Notes under the pieces: generated by a model
The model's database searches: none
What the model was told of the DNA's origin: nothing
What the model saw: only the letters and a program-made list of their open reading frames with translations
Shown here: positions 1-6,997 of the stretch, one piece after another
How positions within the stretch are numbered: position 1 is the first letter of the stretch
Layout of the letters: each line of letters begins with the position of its first letter
Made by a program: the position numbers and the translations under genes
Source of the DNA: an uncultured Candidatus Saccharibacteria bacterium
Lineage (GTDB): Bacteria; Patescibacteriota; Saccharimonadia; Saccharimonadales; Saccharimonadaceae
Assembly: GCA_948648655.1 (NCBI GenBank)
Contig: CAPKVJ010000014.1
Coordinates: forward strand, 1-14,473
Direction of reading: 5' to 3'
Length of the DNA stretch: 14,473 nucleotides

Positions 1-27
1 ATAAAGCAACTGAAAGATGATAGGTAA
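1..27 (+). CDS. 3' tail of an upstream mobilization accessory gene (partial)
   Basis: Only the last few codons are inside the window. Read from base 1, the frame gives IKQLKDDR and a stop at 25-27, overlapping the relaxase start by 11 bases. A second frame gives KATER and a stop at 18-20, overlapping the relaxase ATG in the common ATGA manner. Bacteroides relaxase genes are normally preceded by, and translationally coupled to, a small MobA/MobC-type relaxosome protein, so one of these two frames is probably its C-terminus. I slightly favour the first because a basic, charged ending of this sort is common in that family. The identity is inferred from position only. Confidence 0.35.
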   Translation: MKQLKDDR

Positions 28-958
28 GCAAACCAAAGGAACATCGTTCGGTGGTTGTGTCCGGTATGTTCTGAAAGAGGAGAAATCCAAGTTGTTGGAA
101 GCAGCCGGAGTGGATGGTACACCTGAACAGATGGCAGAGCAATTTGAATTACAGGCGTTGCTCAACGATAAGGTAAAGAATATTGTCGGACACACCTCAC
201 TCAACTTCTCTCCTGAAGATGGCGAACGCCTGAAGTCTGATGATGCGTTGATGTTGCAAATCGCCCATGACTATATGAAACTGATGGGCATCGAAAACAC
301 GCAGTACATCATCGCCCGGCATATCGACCGTGAGCATCCGCATTGCCACATCGTTTTCAATCGTGTGGACAATGACGGTAAGACGATTAGCGACAAGAAC
401 GACTTCCACAGAAATGAAAAGGTGTGTAAGATGCTGACGGCAAAATACCGCTTGCACTTTGCCAACGGCAAAGACCATATCAAGGAGGAACGCTTGCGTC
501 CATACGACCGGGCAAAGCACGAGATATACAAAGCGTTGAAAGAGGAGCTGCCCAAAGCTCAAAATTGGGATGAACTGAAAGAAGCCCTTGCCGACCGTGA
601 CATTGATATGAAATTCAAGGTCAGCCGGACTACACGGGAAATACAGGGTGTCAAGTTTGAGTATGACGGTTTTTCTTTCTCCGGCTCAAAGGTCAGTCGG
701 GAGTTCAGCTATTTGAATATCGACAACCGATTGAAACAGAATGCTTGTGCTTCTTCATTTGAATACCCCAAGCAAGGGTTCACGCATAAAGATGAAGAAG
801 TGCAGCAAAGCATTTCCCAATCCGACAACAGCTCAAGTATCGGTCTTGGTCTGTTGAATGGCAGTTCATCATACGATGCCACTGCCGCAGAAGAAGCAGA
901 GTTCAATCGCCTGATGAAAAAGAAAAAGGCTAAGCGCAAGCGAGGCTTTCATTTATAA
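17..958 (+). CDS. Mobilization relaxase (MobB-like, relaxase/mobilization nuclease family)
   Basis: This 313-aa protein should nick the element's oriT and stay bound to the 5' end of the transferred strand. The family uses a tyrosine nucleophile and a metal-binding histidine cluster. The N-terminus contains an early tyrosine (Y17, in VRYVL) as candidate nucleophile. Residues 58-65 (GHTSLNFS) form the second conserved strand. The metal site is the classic HxDxxHPHCH block, with H102, D104, H107, H109 and H111. The C-terminal 100 residues are polar and end in a very basic tail (KKKKAKRKR, about 301-309), suited to DNA binding. The length is normal for Bacteroides mobilizable elements and both ends look complete. 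The ATG at 17 overlaps the preceding frame, which suggests translational coupling. No coupling protein or type IV secretion gene follows, so transfer probably needs a helper element; oriT should lie upstream, outside the window. Confidence 0.9.
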   Translation: MIGKQTKGTSFGGCVRYVLKEEKSKLLEAAGVDGTPEQMAEQFELQALLNDKVKNIVGHTSLNFSPEDGERLKSDDALMLQIAHDYMKLMGIENTQYIIARHIDREHPHCHIVFNRVDNDGKTISDKNDFHRNEKVCKMLTAKYRLHFANGKDHIKEERLRPYDRAKHEIYKALKEELPKAQNWDELKEALADRDIDMKFKVSRTTREIQGVKFEYDGFSFSGSKVSREFSYLNIDNRLKQNACASSFEYPKQGFTHKDEEVQQSISQSDNSSSIGLGLLNGSSSYDATAAEEAEFNRLMKKKKAKRKRGFHL

Positions 959-978
959 TTCACTATTTATTAACTTTT
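947..978 (+). promoter_or_regulatory. Possible Bacteroidetes promoter before the 134-aa gene
   Basis: TTTC at 947-950 lies 20 bases before TAACTTTT at 971-978, which is close to the TTTG-N19/20-TAnnTTTG consensus of the Bacteroidetes primary sigma factor. Each element has one mismatch. The predicted leader before the ATG at 994 would be very short (under 15 bases). The spacing is good but the region is AT-rich, so chance is a real alternative. Confidence 0.3.
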
Positions 979-993
979 TAAATTCAATCAATT

Positions 994-1398
994 ATGTTAC
1001 AAAACGATTTGATTCTTGATTTCAATCTCTACTTGTGTGAGAAATTTGGCTACAGAAACAGTTGTAGCGTGATGCAAAATGCCAATGGCTTTTGCGTGGA
1101 CATCCGTGAGCGTGATTTGGACTGCTACATACGCTTCTGGGAGTATAGCGAAGGAAGAGGCAACTTTCCCGACTGGAGCATCATCATTGTGCGTAGTAAC
1201 TTCAAGAAGAACCAAGCCGAAAGCCTCAAAGACTTGACTCGTTTCTTTAAGGAGTACATGCCACGCTACGGTTACAAATACCTCTGCACAGAAGGTGATG
1301 ACTACAAGTATTATCAGACTCTTGGGTTGAAGCTCATCCATCAAGATCTGTTCGGACAAGAGAACTATGGATTGGCGATGAAAGATTTGAATGTCTGA
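994..1398 (+). CDS. Hypothetical protein, 134 aa
   Basis: I do not recognise this protein family. The 134-aa product is soluble, with no signal peptide or membrane segment. It is rich in aromatic residues and cysteine. A central strand-rich part (about residues 30-65, ending in SIIIVRSNF) is followed by a helix (about 75-90, SLKDLTRFFKEYMPRYGYKY) and a final segment (GLKLIHQDL). The last half loosely recalls the helix-strand end of GNAT acetyltransferases, but no acetyl-CoA-binding motif is visible, so I do not assign that function. It lies 35 bases after the relaxase and shares its base composition. A strong terminator follows directly, so it belongs to the mobilization transcript or its own short unit, not to the SIR2-HerA operon. 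An antisense frame of nearly the same extent exists and is treated as a shadow. Confidence 0.7.
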   Translation: MLQNDLILDFNLYLCEKFGYRNSCSVMQNANGFCVDIRERDLDCYIRFWEYSEGRGNFPDWSIIIVRSNFKKNQAESLKDLTRFFKEYMPRYGYKYLCTEGDDYKYYQTLGLKLIHQDLFGQENYGLAMKDLNV

Positions 1399-1414
1399 CA
1401 TTTGATTTTGAGTT

Positions 1415-1446
1415 AAGGAGGGGATTTCTCCTCTCCTTTTCTCTTT
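1415..1446 (+). terminator. Rho-independent terminator
   Basis: The arms AAGGAGGGGA (1415-1424) and TCCTCTCCTT (1429-1438) pair over 10 bases with a single G-U wobble around a TTTC tetraloop. A pyrimidine run rich in T (1437-1446) follows. It sits 16 bases after the stop of the 134-aa gene and before the promoter of the next operon, so it separates the mobilization genes from the SIR2-HerA genes. Confidence 0.85.
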
Positions 1447-1472
1447 ATATAGCAGATAATTTTATATCTTTG
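1444..1472 (+). promoter_or_regulatory. Promoter of the SIR2-HerA operon
   Basis: TATCTTTG at 1465-1472 matches the Bacteroidetes -7 element TAnnTTTG perfectly and lies 22 bases before the ATG at 1495. The -33 element is poor: the best candidate is TTTA at 1444-1447, 17 bases upstream. A short inverted repeat (AGATA at 1454-1458 and TATCT at 1465-1469) overlaps the -7 box and could be an operator for the HTH protein encoded downstream. The weak -33 element would fit a promoter kept low or dependent on a regulator, but that is inference. Confidence 0.55.
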
Positions 1473-1494
1473 CAAACGGAAAAACAATAAATAT

Positions 1495-2211
1495 ATGAAC
1501 GCAATAGGCATACTTGAACAGCAACAAGCTAATGAAGTTTTAAGATTGGAAATAGCATATTCCAATCTTTATAAAGCGTATATGCTGGGAGATAGAAATA
1601 AAATGATAAGTCACTATATTGCTACAGGCTATATAGGCATCCCTAATTTTGCAGAATCGGTACAAAGTCAGACGAAACAGGAAATGCTCTCTAATGGGAT
1701 TTTGCCTGACATATTACCAACTTCCATTGACAACATCAAAGATGATACATTATTGCGAATGAATGTTGTGGGATGTTTGAAAGCCTTACAAAATGAGATT
1801 AATATTCGCAATATATATCGAACCCATTACACATATGCGCAAAATATTCTTTATCAGCCTAATCATATATTTAGGCAAGAAGAAGTCTTATATCAAAACC
1901 CATATGGACAACAACTGAAAGTTGCCGATATACTTGCGGTATCTAAATATGCAGTAAGCATTGCGGAAGCTATTGCACCGGATGATGAAAATTTTTCAAA
2001 AGCAAATGCAGCAATTACAGCTTTACAAAGTATAGATGCAACACTTAACAATAAACCGGAAGATAAGCCAGTCAACAAGATGTTGCATTTAGTAACCAGT
2101 TTCATTTCTTCTGTTGTAAAATCATCTATCAAGAATGATGAAGCAAAGCGTGGAGTTACAATAACTGCATTAATGGTTGATTTGACTATAGATTTCTTTT
2201 GTAAAAAATAA
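1495..2211 (+). CDS. Unrecognised helical protein, first gene of the SIR2-HerA operon
   Basis: This 238-aa protein matches no family I can name. It appears almost entirely alpha-helical. The N-terminal helix (about 5-35) is glutamate- and leucine-rich, and residues 75-115 and 140-175 are also predicted helical. A final hydrophobic helix lies at about 218-235 (GVTITALMVDLTIDFF), too polar to be a confident membrane segment. No catalytic motif is visible. It follows its own promoter, is AT-rich like the next three genes, and its stop lies 4 bases before the HTH start. The gene is therefore co-transcribed with HTH, SIR2 and HerA. From position, it could be a trigger sensor, an accessory subunit or a partner of the HTH regulator; nothing in the sequence decides between these. 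Confidence 0.8.
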   Translation: MNAIGILEQQQANEVLRLEIAYSNLYKAYMLGDRNKMISHYIATGYIGIPNFAESVQSQTKQEMLSNGILPDILPTSIDNIKDDTLLRMNVVGCLKALQNEINIRNIYRTHYTYAQNILYQPNHIFRQEEVLYQNPYGQQLKVADILAVSKYAVSIAEAIAPDDENFSKANAAITALQSIDATLNNKPEDKPVNKMLHLVTSFISSVVKSSIKNDEAKRGVTITALMVDLTIDFFCKK

Positions 2212-2215
2212 AGCG

Positions 2216-2416
2216 ATGGATAAACCCATGAATCGGATAAAAGAGGTACTTGAAGAAAGAGGTATCAAACAAACTTGGCTGGCCGAGAAACTCGGCAAGA
2301 GTTTCTGTATAGTCAATGCGTATGTATGCAACAGACGGCAACCAAGTTTGGAAGTGCTATTTGAAATTGCTGATATATTGAATATTGATGTGAAAGATTT
2401 AATAAAAGACAGATGA
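2216..2416 (+). CDS. XRE/Cro-CI family HTH regulator, 66 aa
   Basis: This is a minimal single-domain DNA-binding protein. The whole chain is one HTH_3 domain: helix 1 at about 5-14, helix 2 at about 19-26 (WLAEKLGKS), recognition helix at about 28-36 (FCIVNAYVCNRR), then the typical SLEVLFEIADILNIDVKDLI ending. An internal ATG at 2228 (M5) is a possible alternative start. It begins 4 bases after the previous stop, and its final ATGA overlaps the SIR2 start, which signals translational coupling. Small XRE proteins inside defence operons commonly repress their own operon; the inverted repeat at the 1495 promoter is a candidate target. That regulatory role is inferred. Confidence 0.88.
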   Translation: MDKPMNRIKEVLEERGIKQTWLAEKLGKSFCIVNAYVCNRRQPSLEVLFEIADILNIDVKDLIKDR

Positions 2417-3729
2417 GTAGTATGAAGAAGCAAGAAGAACAAACTAAAAATATCTGTCTTTTAAAAAAAGATGGATTTACACTTTATTTAGTGAAAGAAG
2501 GAGATTCGTTCACTGATATAAAGAATGGAGTCGTTTCCATACTTCCAGAAGAGCTTATTGCCAAACGCAAAAGCGGAGGCAACATCTCGACTGACATAGA
2601 AAACTACGCCCACAAATTAAAACGTCAAGAATATGGAAAGAAGCTAAATTACCAAATTGAGAATCTCTTGTTTCTTACTGGTGCAGGTTCTTCCTACCTT
2701 TTTGGAGAGAATGACAAGAAAGGCAAACTTATGTGTAATTTATGGGATGATGCTACGGTTTTGCTTGGTGGAAAACAGAATATGGATGCCTTTTGCGAAA
2801 AAGTCAGATATACTGACAAAGACGAGAAAGACGAATATAGAAAAAACCTAGAAAAAGTCCTTTCATTAGCAGAAAAAGCAAAAGATTATATCACAGAACC
2901 GATTTTCAAAACAGATAAAGAAGAATGGAATATTACATATACCGTTAGCAAAATAAAGAAGATGATTAAAGATAATTGCAATCTACAAATAACATCTTCC
3001 GAATCATCCAGTGTGCATGAAAAATTTCTTAATAAGATTACTAAACGAAAAAGTTCTATTGCAAGGGTAAAGTTATTTACCTTAAACTATGACACCCTAT
3101 TTGAGCAAGCTGCACGAAAAGGGAATTATACAATAATAGATGGATTCTCTTTTTCCATTCCACGGATATTCAGTGGAAGACATTTTGATTACGATATCGT
3201 AATTCGTGATGGTAGCAGAATTAAGAACGAGGACAATTTTGTTCCACGAGTTTTCCACCTATACAAACCACATGGTTCGGTAGATTGGGAAAAACGAGGC
3301 AACAACGTTTACCAAAATAAGGCAGAAGAAATTTCTGTAGAAGATTCATTAATGATTTTTCCGCAAGAAAATAAATATGAACACTCTTACGAACAACCAT
3401 TTTTTGAAATGATGACTCGTTTTCAAGCTGCGTTACGTATGAAAAATACTACATTGGTTGTTATAGGATTTAGCTTTGGTGACAAGCACATATTATCCAT
3501 GATAAACGAAGCTTTGGAACAAAATCCAAGTTTTCAACTTATCATTATCAATTACAGGGACACAGGTATCATAGAAAGCGACATTTTCTATAAAGAAGCT
3601 GGTGAAAGAGGTAATATAATGATGGTCAATGAAACTTTTAAAGAATTTGTTGACGCTTATCCAAACATCAAAATATATGACCAATCCGATGAATATCGTT
3701 TAGTGAAAATTGTCAATGAAGGGAACTAA
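2413..3729 (+). CDS. SIR2-like NADase of a SIR2-HerA anti-phage system
   Basis: This 438-aa protein belongs to the SIR2-like defence NADases, which hydrolyse NAD+ when phage is sensed rather than deacetylating proteins. Residues 1-80 form a charged N-terminal extension. The NAD-binding loop is TGAGSS (89-94). The catalytic asparagine sits in FTLNYDT (N225, D227). The catalytic histidine sits in KPHGSVDW (H287). The family's late block is IGFSFGDKHI (351-360), followed by a strand at IIIN (377-380). All key residues are present, so the enzyme should be active. A helical, lysine-rich insertion (about 120-215) lies between the NAD loop and the asparagine. The start overlaps the HTH stop by 4 bases, and the end overlaps HerA by 14 bases. 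In characterised systems SIR2 assembles with a HerA hexamer; adjacency here supports the same. Moderately low GC suggests acquisition as a block. Confidence 0.9.
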   Translation: MSSMKKQEEQTKNICLLKKDGFTLYLVKEGDSFTDIKNGVVSILPEELIAKRKSGGNISTDIENYAHKLKRQEYGKKLNYQIENLLFLTGAGSSYLFGENDKKGKLMCNLWDDATVLLGGKQNMDAFCEKVRYTDKDEKDEYRKNLEKVLSLAEKAKDYITEPIFKTDKEEWNITYTVSKIKKMIKDNCNLQITSSESSSVHEKFLNKITKRKSSIARVKLFTLNYDTLFEQAARKGNYTIIDGFSFSIPRIFSGRHFDYDIVIRDGSRIKNEDNFVPRVFHLYKPHGSVDWEKRGNNVYQNKAEEISVEDSLMIFPQENKYEHSYEQPFFEMMTRFQAALRMKNTTLVVIGFSFGDKHILSMINEALEQNPSFQLIIINYRDTGIIESDIFYKEAGERGNIMMVNETFKEFVDAYPNIKIYDQSDEYRLVKIVNEGN

Positions 3730-5464
3730 TTATAATCCATTTGTAAACGAGCACTTTATTGGTTTTATCAATCAAGTAACTCCACAAGGAGTGAAGGTAC
3801 ATTTCCCTTCCTCCGCTTTGTTACAACCTTTTTTCAAGTATGGTGAACTATATCACGGCGGTTTAGTAGGCAACTATGTAGTAATAGAAGGGCATCAAAT
3901 GGGATTCTTAGGAAAAATACAAGGAATAGAATTACCTGAAAAAGAGCGTTTGGAACTAAGCGAAAAGTCTTTTGAAACTAATGAAATGCATCCCATAGGA
4001 TACATTGAAATTCTATTGTCTTTTAGTTTTGAAAATCCAGAAGAAATACAGCGTGGACTTAACACACTACCTCCAATTGGAGCTAAAGTATTTGTTTGCG
4101 CTTCTTACTTCATACAAAGTTTCTTTAAACGATTCGGCGTAAAAAAAGAAAATACTGCCCCATGCCTTATGAAACTTGGTGTATTGACACAAGATAAAAC
4201 AACTCCTGTGGAAATCTCTTTGGACGCTTTGTTTGGTCGCCATTGTGCTATTGTTGGAACTACTGGAGGAGGCAAGAGTTATACAACAAGTAAACTACTT
4301 GAAGGAATTTCAAATGCCAAGGCTAAAGCTATTATCATAGATCCTACTGGAGAATATTCAGGTTTTGATTCTAAAGATTATGTAGAAAGTGCTATTATAA
4401 ATAAAGATAGCTACTTTCATTATTCCCGTTTATCCGTTGGAGATTGGTTCGCATTGTTCAGACCTGCGGGACAAGTGCAACAGCCCAAATTATTAGATGC
4501 GATAAAATCACTTAAATTGGCAAAGTGTTTAGAGGAAAACGAAAAATTACCAGAAGATGGGAAATTTTATCATCCTAAGTTTACAGATAAATTCATAACG
4601 TGTGTAGGCGGTATAATTAGAAAAAAATGTCATTATAAAGATGCTTTTAGACATTTTGAAACGAAATATATGGCAGAAATAGAGGAAGATAATTCTGAAT
4701 TTGATTTAACAAAACTTGTAATCCAATTAAAGGAGGAAGCCGTATATGAAAGTAATGGCAGTAATGTTGAAATGTGGGGAGATGTTGACAAAAGAACAAG
4801 TGACAACATCGCTAGTCTAATTATTCGTATATATAGTAAGGTATCAGACAAAGCATTTAAGCAAATATTTGGCATAGGAAAAGAGCCTAAAAAAGATTTG
4901 TGTGAGACAATTGAATCTTTTATAAGCAACAAGTCAAAACACATTCTACGTATCGGTTTTGAAGATGTTCCCTATGACTTTCAAACAAGAGAAATATTAG
5001 CTAATGCCATAGCTAAATTCTTACTTAACAAAGCAAGAAAAGGAGATTTCAAGACACAACCTATTGTGTTCTTTGCAGATGAAGCGCACCAATTTCTGAA
5101 CAAAGAAGTTAAAGATGAATATTTTCAATCCATGCGTTTAGATTCTTTTGATTCCATAGCAAAGGAATGTAGAAAATATGGCTTATTCCTTTGCTTGGCA
5201 ACACAAATGCCAAGAGATATTCCATTGGGAACTTTAAGCCAAATGGGTACTTTTTTAGTTCACCGATTAATAAATCATAAAGACAAAGAAGCGGTAGAAA
5301 GTGCTTGTTCTGCTGCAAATAAATCAACATTGGCGTATTTACCAGTATTAGGTGCAGGAGAGGCTATACTTATGGGAGTAGATTTTCCAATGCCCGTAAT
5401 GCTAAAAGTCAATTTACCACAGACTGAACCTAATTCGCATACGCCACAATTTAAGAGATTGTAA
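3716..5464 (+). CDS. herA: HerA-type hexameric ATPase/translocase, partner of SIR2
   Basis: The product is 582 aa from the ATG at 3716; a TTG at 3710 in the same frame is possible but less likely. The N-terminal HAS-barrel spans about residues 12-165. The FtsK/HerA-type ATPase follows: Walker A GTTGGGKS (181-188, K187), then AIIIDPTGEYSGF (about 205-217), Walker B IVFFADEAH (450-458, D455 and E456), the sensor ATQ (495-497) and a candidate arginine finger R517 in LVHRL. An all-helical stretch of about 230 residues separates the Walker motifs, as in other HerA proteins. The family forms DNA-translocating hexamers. In SIR2-HerA systems the hexamer scaffolds SIR2 and the complex supports anti-phage NAD+ loss. 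It is translationally coupled to SIR2. No nuclease domain and no NurA gene is adjacent. Base composition is very AT-rich (one sampled 60-base line at 4801 is 30% GC). Confidence 0.92.
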   Translation: MKGTNYNPFVNEHFIGFINQVTPQGVKVHFPSSALLQPFFKYGELYHGGLVGNYVVIEGHQMGFLGKIQGIELPEKERLELSEKSFETNEMHPIGYIEILLSFSFENPEEIQRGLNTLPPIGAKVFVCASYFIQSFFKRFGVKKENTAPCLMKLGVLTQDKTTPVEISLDALFGRHCAIVGTTGGGKSYTTSKLLEGISNAKAKAIIIDPTGEYSGFDSKDYVESAIINKDSYFHYSRLSVGDWFALFRPAGQVQQPKLLDAIKSLKLAKCLEENEKLPEDGKFYHPKFTDKFITCVGGIIRKKCHYKDAFRHFETKYMAEIEEDNSEFDLTKLVIQLKEEAVYESNGSNVEMWGDVDKRTSDNIASLIIRIYSKVSDKAFKQIFGIGKEPKKDLCETIESFISNKSKHILRIGFEDVPYDFQTREILANAIAKFLLNKARKGDFKTQPIVFFADEAHQFLNKEVKDEYFQSMRLDSFDSIAKECRKYGLFLCLATQMPRDIPLGTLSQMGTFLVHRLINHKDKEAVESACSAANKSTLAYLPVLGAGEAILMGVDFPMPVMLKVNLPQTEPNSHTPQFKRL

Positions 5465-5496
5465 AAAAGTAGAAACAAAATTAGCATAAGAACAAT

Positions 5497-6993
5497 ATGA
5501 TTACAGGCGATATAAAACAAAAGGTGGATGATGTATGGCAAACATTCTGGAACAATGGCTTTACCCAACCATCGGCAATCTTTGAACAGATAACTTATCT
5601 GCTCTTTATGAAGATGCTTGACGACAAGCAACGTGAAAAGGAAGCGATAGCAAATCTTACGGGCGATGTTTTGCTTAACCCAACATTCCCCGAAGGAGTG
5701 TGGCGCAATCCATCCACCGACAAAGATGTACCCTACCACGAAATGCGTTGGCACGTATTCAAAGAAATGGAACCGACCAAAATGTTGGATAGGGTGCGCA
5801 ACGATGTGTTTATCTTTTTGCGTCATGTTGGGAAAGAGGGTTCGGCTTATAGAAAGGCAATGGAAGACACTGTTTTCCAAATTACCAATGCTCGCCTGTT
5901 ATCTCGTGTTATTGAAGGTATTGAAAAAATCACGTCCGATGGGGCTGACATGATGGGTGATGTGTATGAATACATGCTCGGCATTATGGCAGCATCGGGT
6001 ACTAACGGACAATTCCGCACCCCTCGCCATATCATCCGCATGATGGTGGAACTGATGCGACCCACTCTTAATGATACCATCTGCGACCCGGCAATGGGTT
6101 CTGCGGGTTTTATTATGGAAGCAGCCAAATTTATCACAGAGCATCAGAGTGATGATTTGCTTAATATAGGAGAGGGAGACCGTTTCCGCAAAGAGATATT
6201 TCACGGTTCGGATTCGGACGCTTCCATGCTCCGCATCGGTTGCATGAACATGATGCTTCACGATGTAGACGAGCCTAATCTGTATTATCGTAACTCGCTG
6301 TCTGACGAGAACAACGATACAAACCGCTATACCCTTTGCCTTGCCAATCCTCCGTTTGCAGGTAGCCTTGACACTGACGACATAGCGCACACGCTGAAAG
6401 CGGCTGTCAAGACCAAGAAAACGGAGTTGCTGTTTCTTGCCTTGATAATGCGGATGCTTCAGTCAGGCGGACGGTGTGCTTCCATTGTACCGGACACGGT
6501 TCTCACAGGTGATGCGCAAGCCTATAAGACTATACGTTCCGCATTAGTGGATAAGCACTGTATGCAAGCCGTCATCACGATGCCCTCCGGTGTGTTCCAA
6601 CCTTATAGCGGAGTCTCTACCGCTATCATCATCTTTACTAAGACAGGTACAGGCGGTACTGACAAGGTTTGGTTTTACGATATGCGTGCCGATGGATTCT
6701 CACTCACCACGCAGCGCACTCCTCAGCCTGAACAAAATGACATACCTGATATAATCTCCCGTTTCCATAACCTCGAAGCGGAAACCGACCGCAGTCGCAA
6801 AGAACAGTCATTTTTTGTCACTGCCGATGAAATTCGTGCCAATGGCTACGATCTCAGCTATAAGCGTTACCACGAAGTGGAACGTGAGGTTATTGAATAT
6901 GAAGCACCGGAAACTATTATCGCCCGTATAGAAGAACGACAGAAGGCTATTGATGCTGCCTTTAAAGAGTTTAAGAAACTGCTAAATTCATAA
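5497..6993 (+). CDS. hsdM: Type I restriction-modification DNA methyltransferase subunit HsdM
   Basis: This 498-aa N6-adenine methyltransferase acts with HsdS to methylate the target site and is part of the restriction complex. The N-terminal HsdM_N helical domain spans about 5-140. The methylase core begins with the conserved GQFRTPRHI (171-179). S-adenosylmethionine motif I is DPAMGSAGF (197-205). Catalytic motif IV is NPPF (284-287). The C-terminal helical tail (about 460-495) normally contacts HsdS. Length is typical of the short HsdM class. It starts 32 bases after HerA with no clear promoter or terminator in the gap, so it may be read through from that operon. GC rises sharply here (53% in a sampled line at 6001), showing a different origin from the SIR2-HerA genes. 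hsdS starts 4 bases after its stop. Confidence 0.96.
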   Translation: MITGDIKQKVDDVWQTFWNNGFTQPSAIFEQITYLLFMKMLDDKQREKEAIANLTGDVLLNPTFPEGVWRNPSTDKDVPYHEMRWHVFKEMEPTKMLDRVRNDVFIFLRHVGKEGSAYRKAMEDTVFQITNARLLSRVIEGIEKITSDGADMMGDVYEYMLGIMAASGTNGQFRTPRHIIRMMVELMRPTLNDTICDPAMGSAGFIMEAAKFITEHQSDDLLNIGEGDRFRKEIFHGSDSDASMLRIGCMNMMLHDVDEPNLYYRNSLSDENNDTNRYTLCLANPPFAGSLDTDDIAHTLKAAVKTKKTELLFLALIMRMLQSGGRCASIVPDTVLTGDAQAYKTIRSALVDKHCMQAVITMPSGVFQPYSGVSTAIIIFTKTGTGGTDKVWFYDMRADGFSLTTQRTPQPEQNDIPDIISRFHNLEAETDRSRKEQSFFVTADEIRANGYDLSYKRYHEVEREVIEYEAPETIIARIEERQKAIDAAFKEFKKLLNS

Positions 6994-6997
6994 GGGT

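Noticed and set aside
997..1401. A 134-codon antisense frame that mirrors the 134-aa gene
   Set aside because: It lies exactly opposite the + strand gene, has no ribosome binding site or promoter on that strand, and would read through the terminator hairpin direction. It is a codon-phase shadow.
2657..2851. A 64-codon + strand frame inside the SIR2 gene
   Set aside because: It is fully inside the SIR2 NAD-loop region in another frame, has no start signal and no recognisable content.
3710..3715. TTG start for HerA two codons upstream of the ATG
   Set aside because: The ATG at 3716 is in the same frame and a better start; the two extra residues add nothing to the family pattern.
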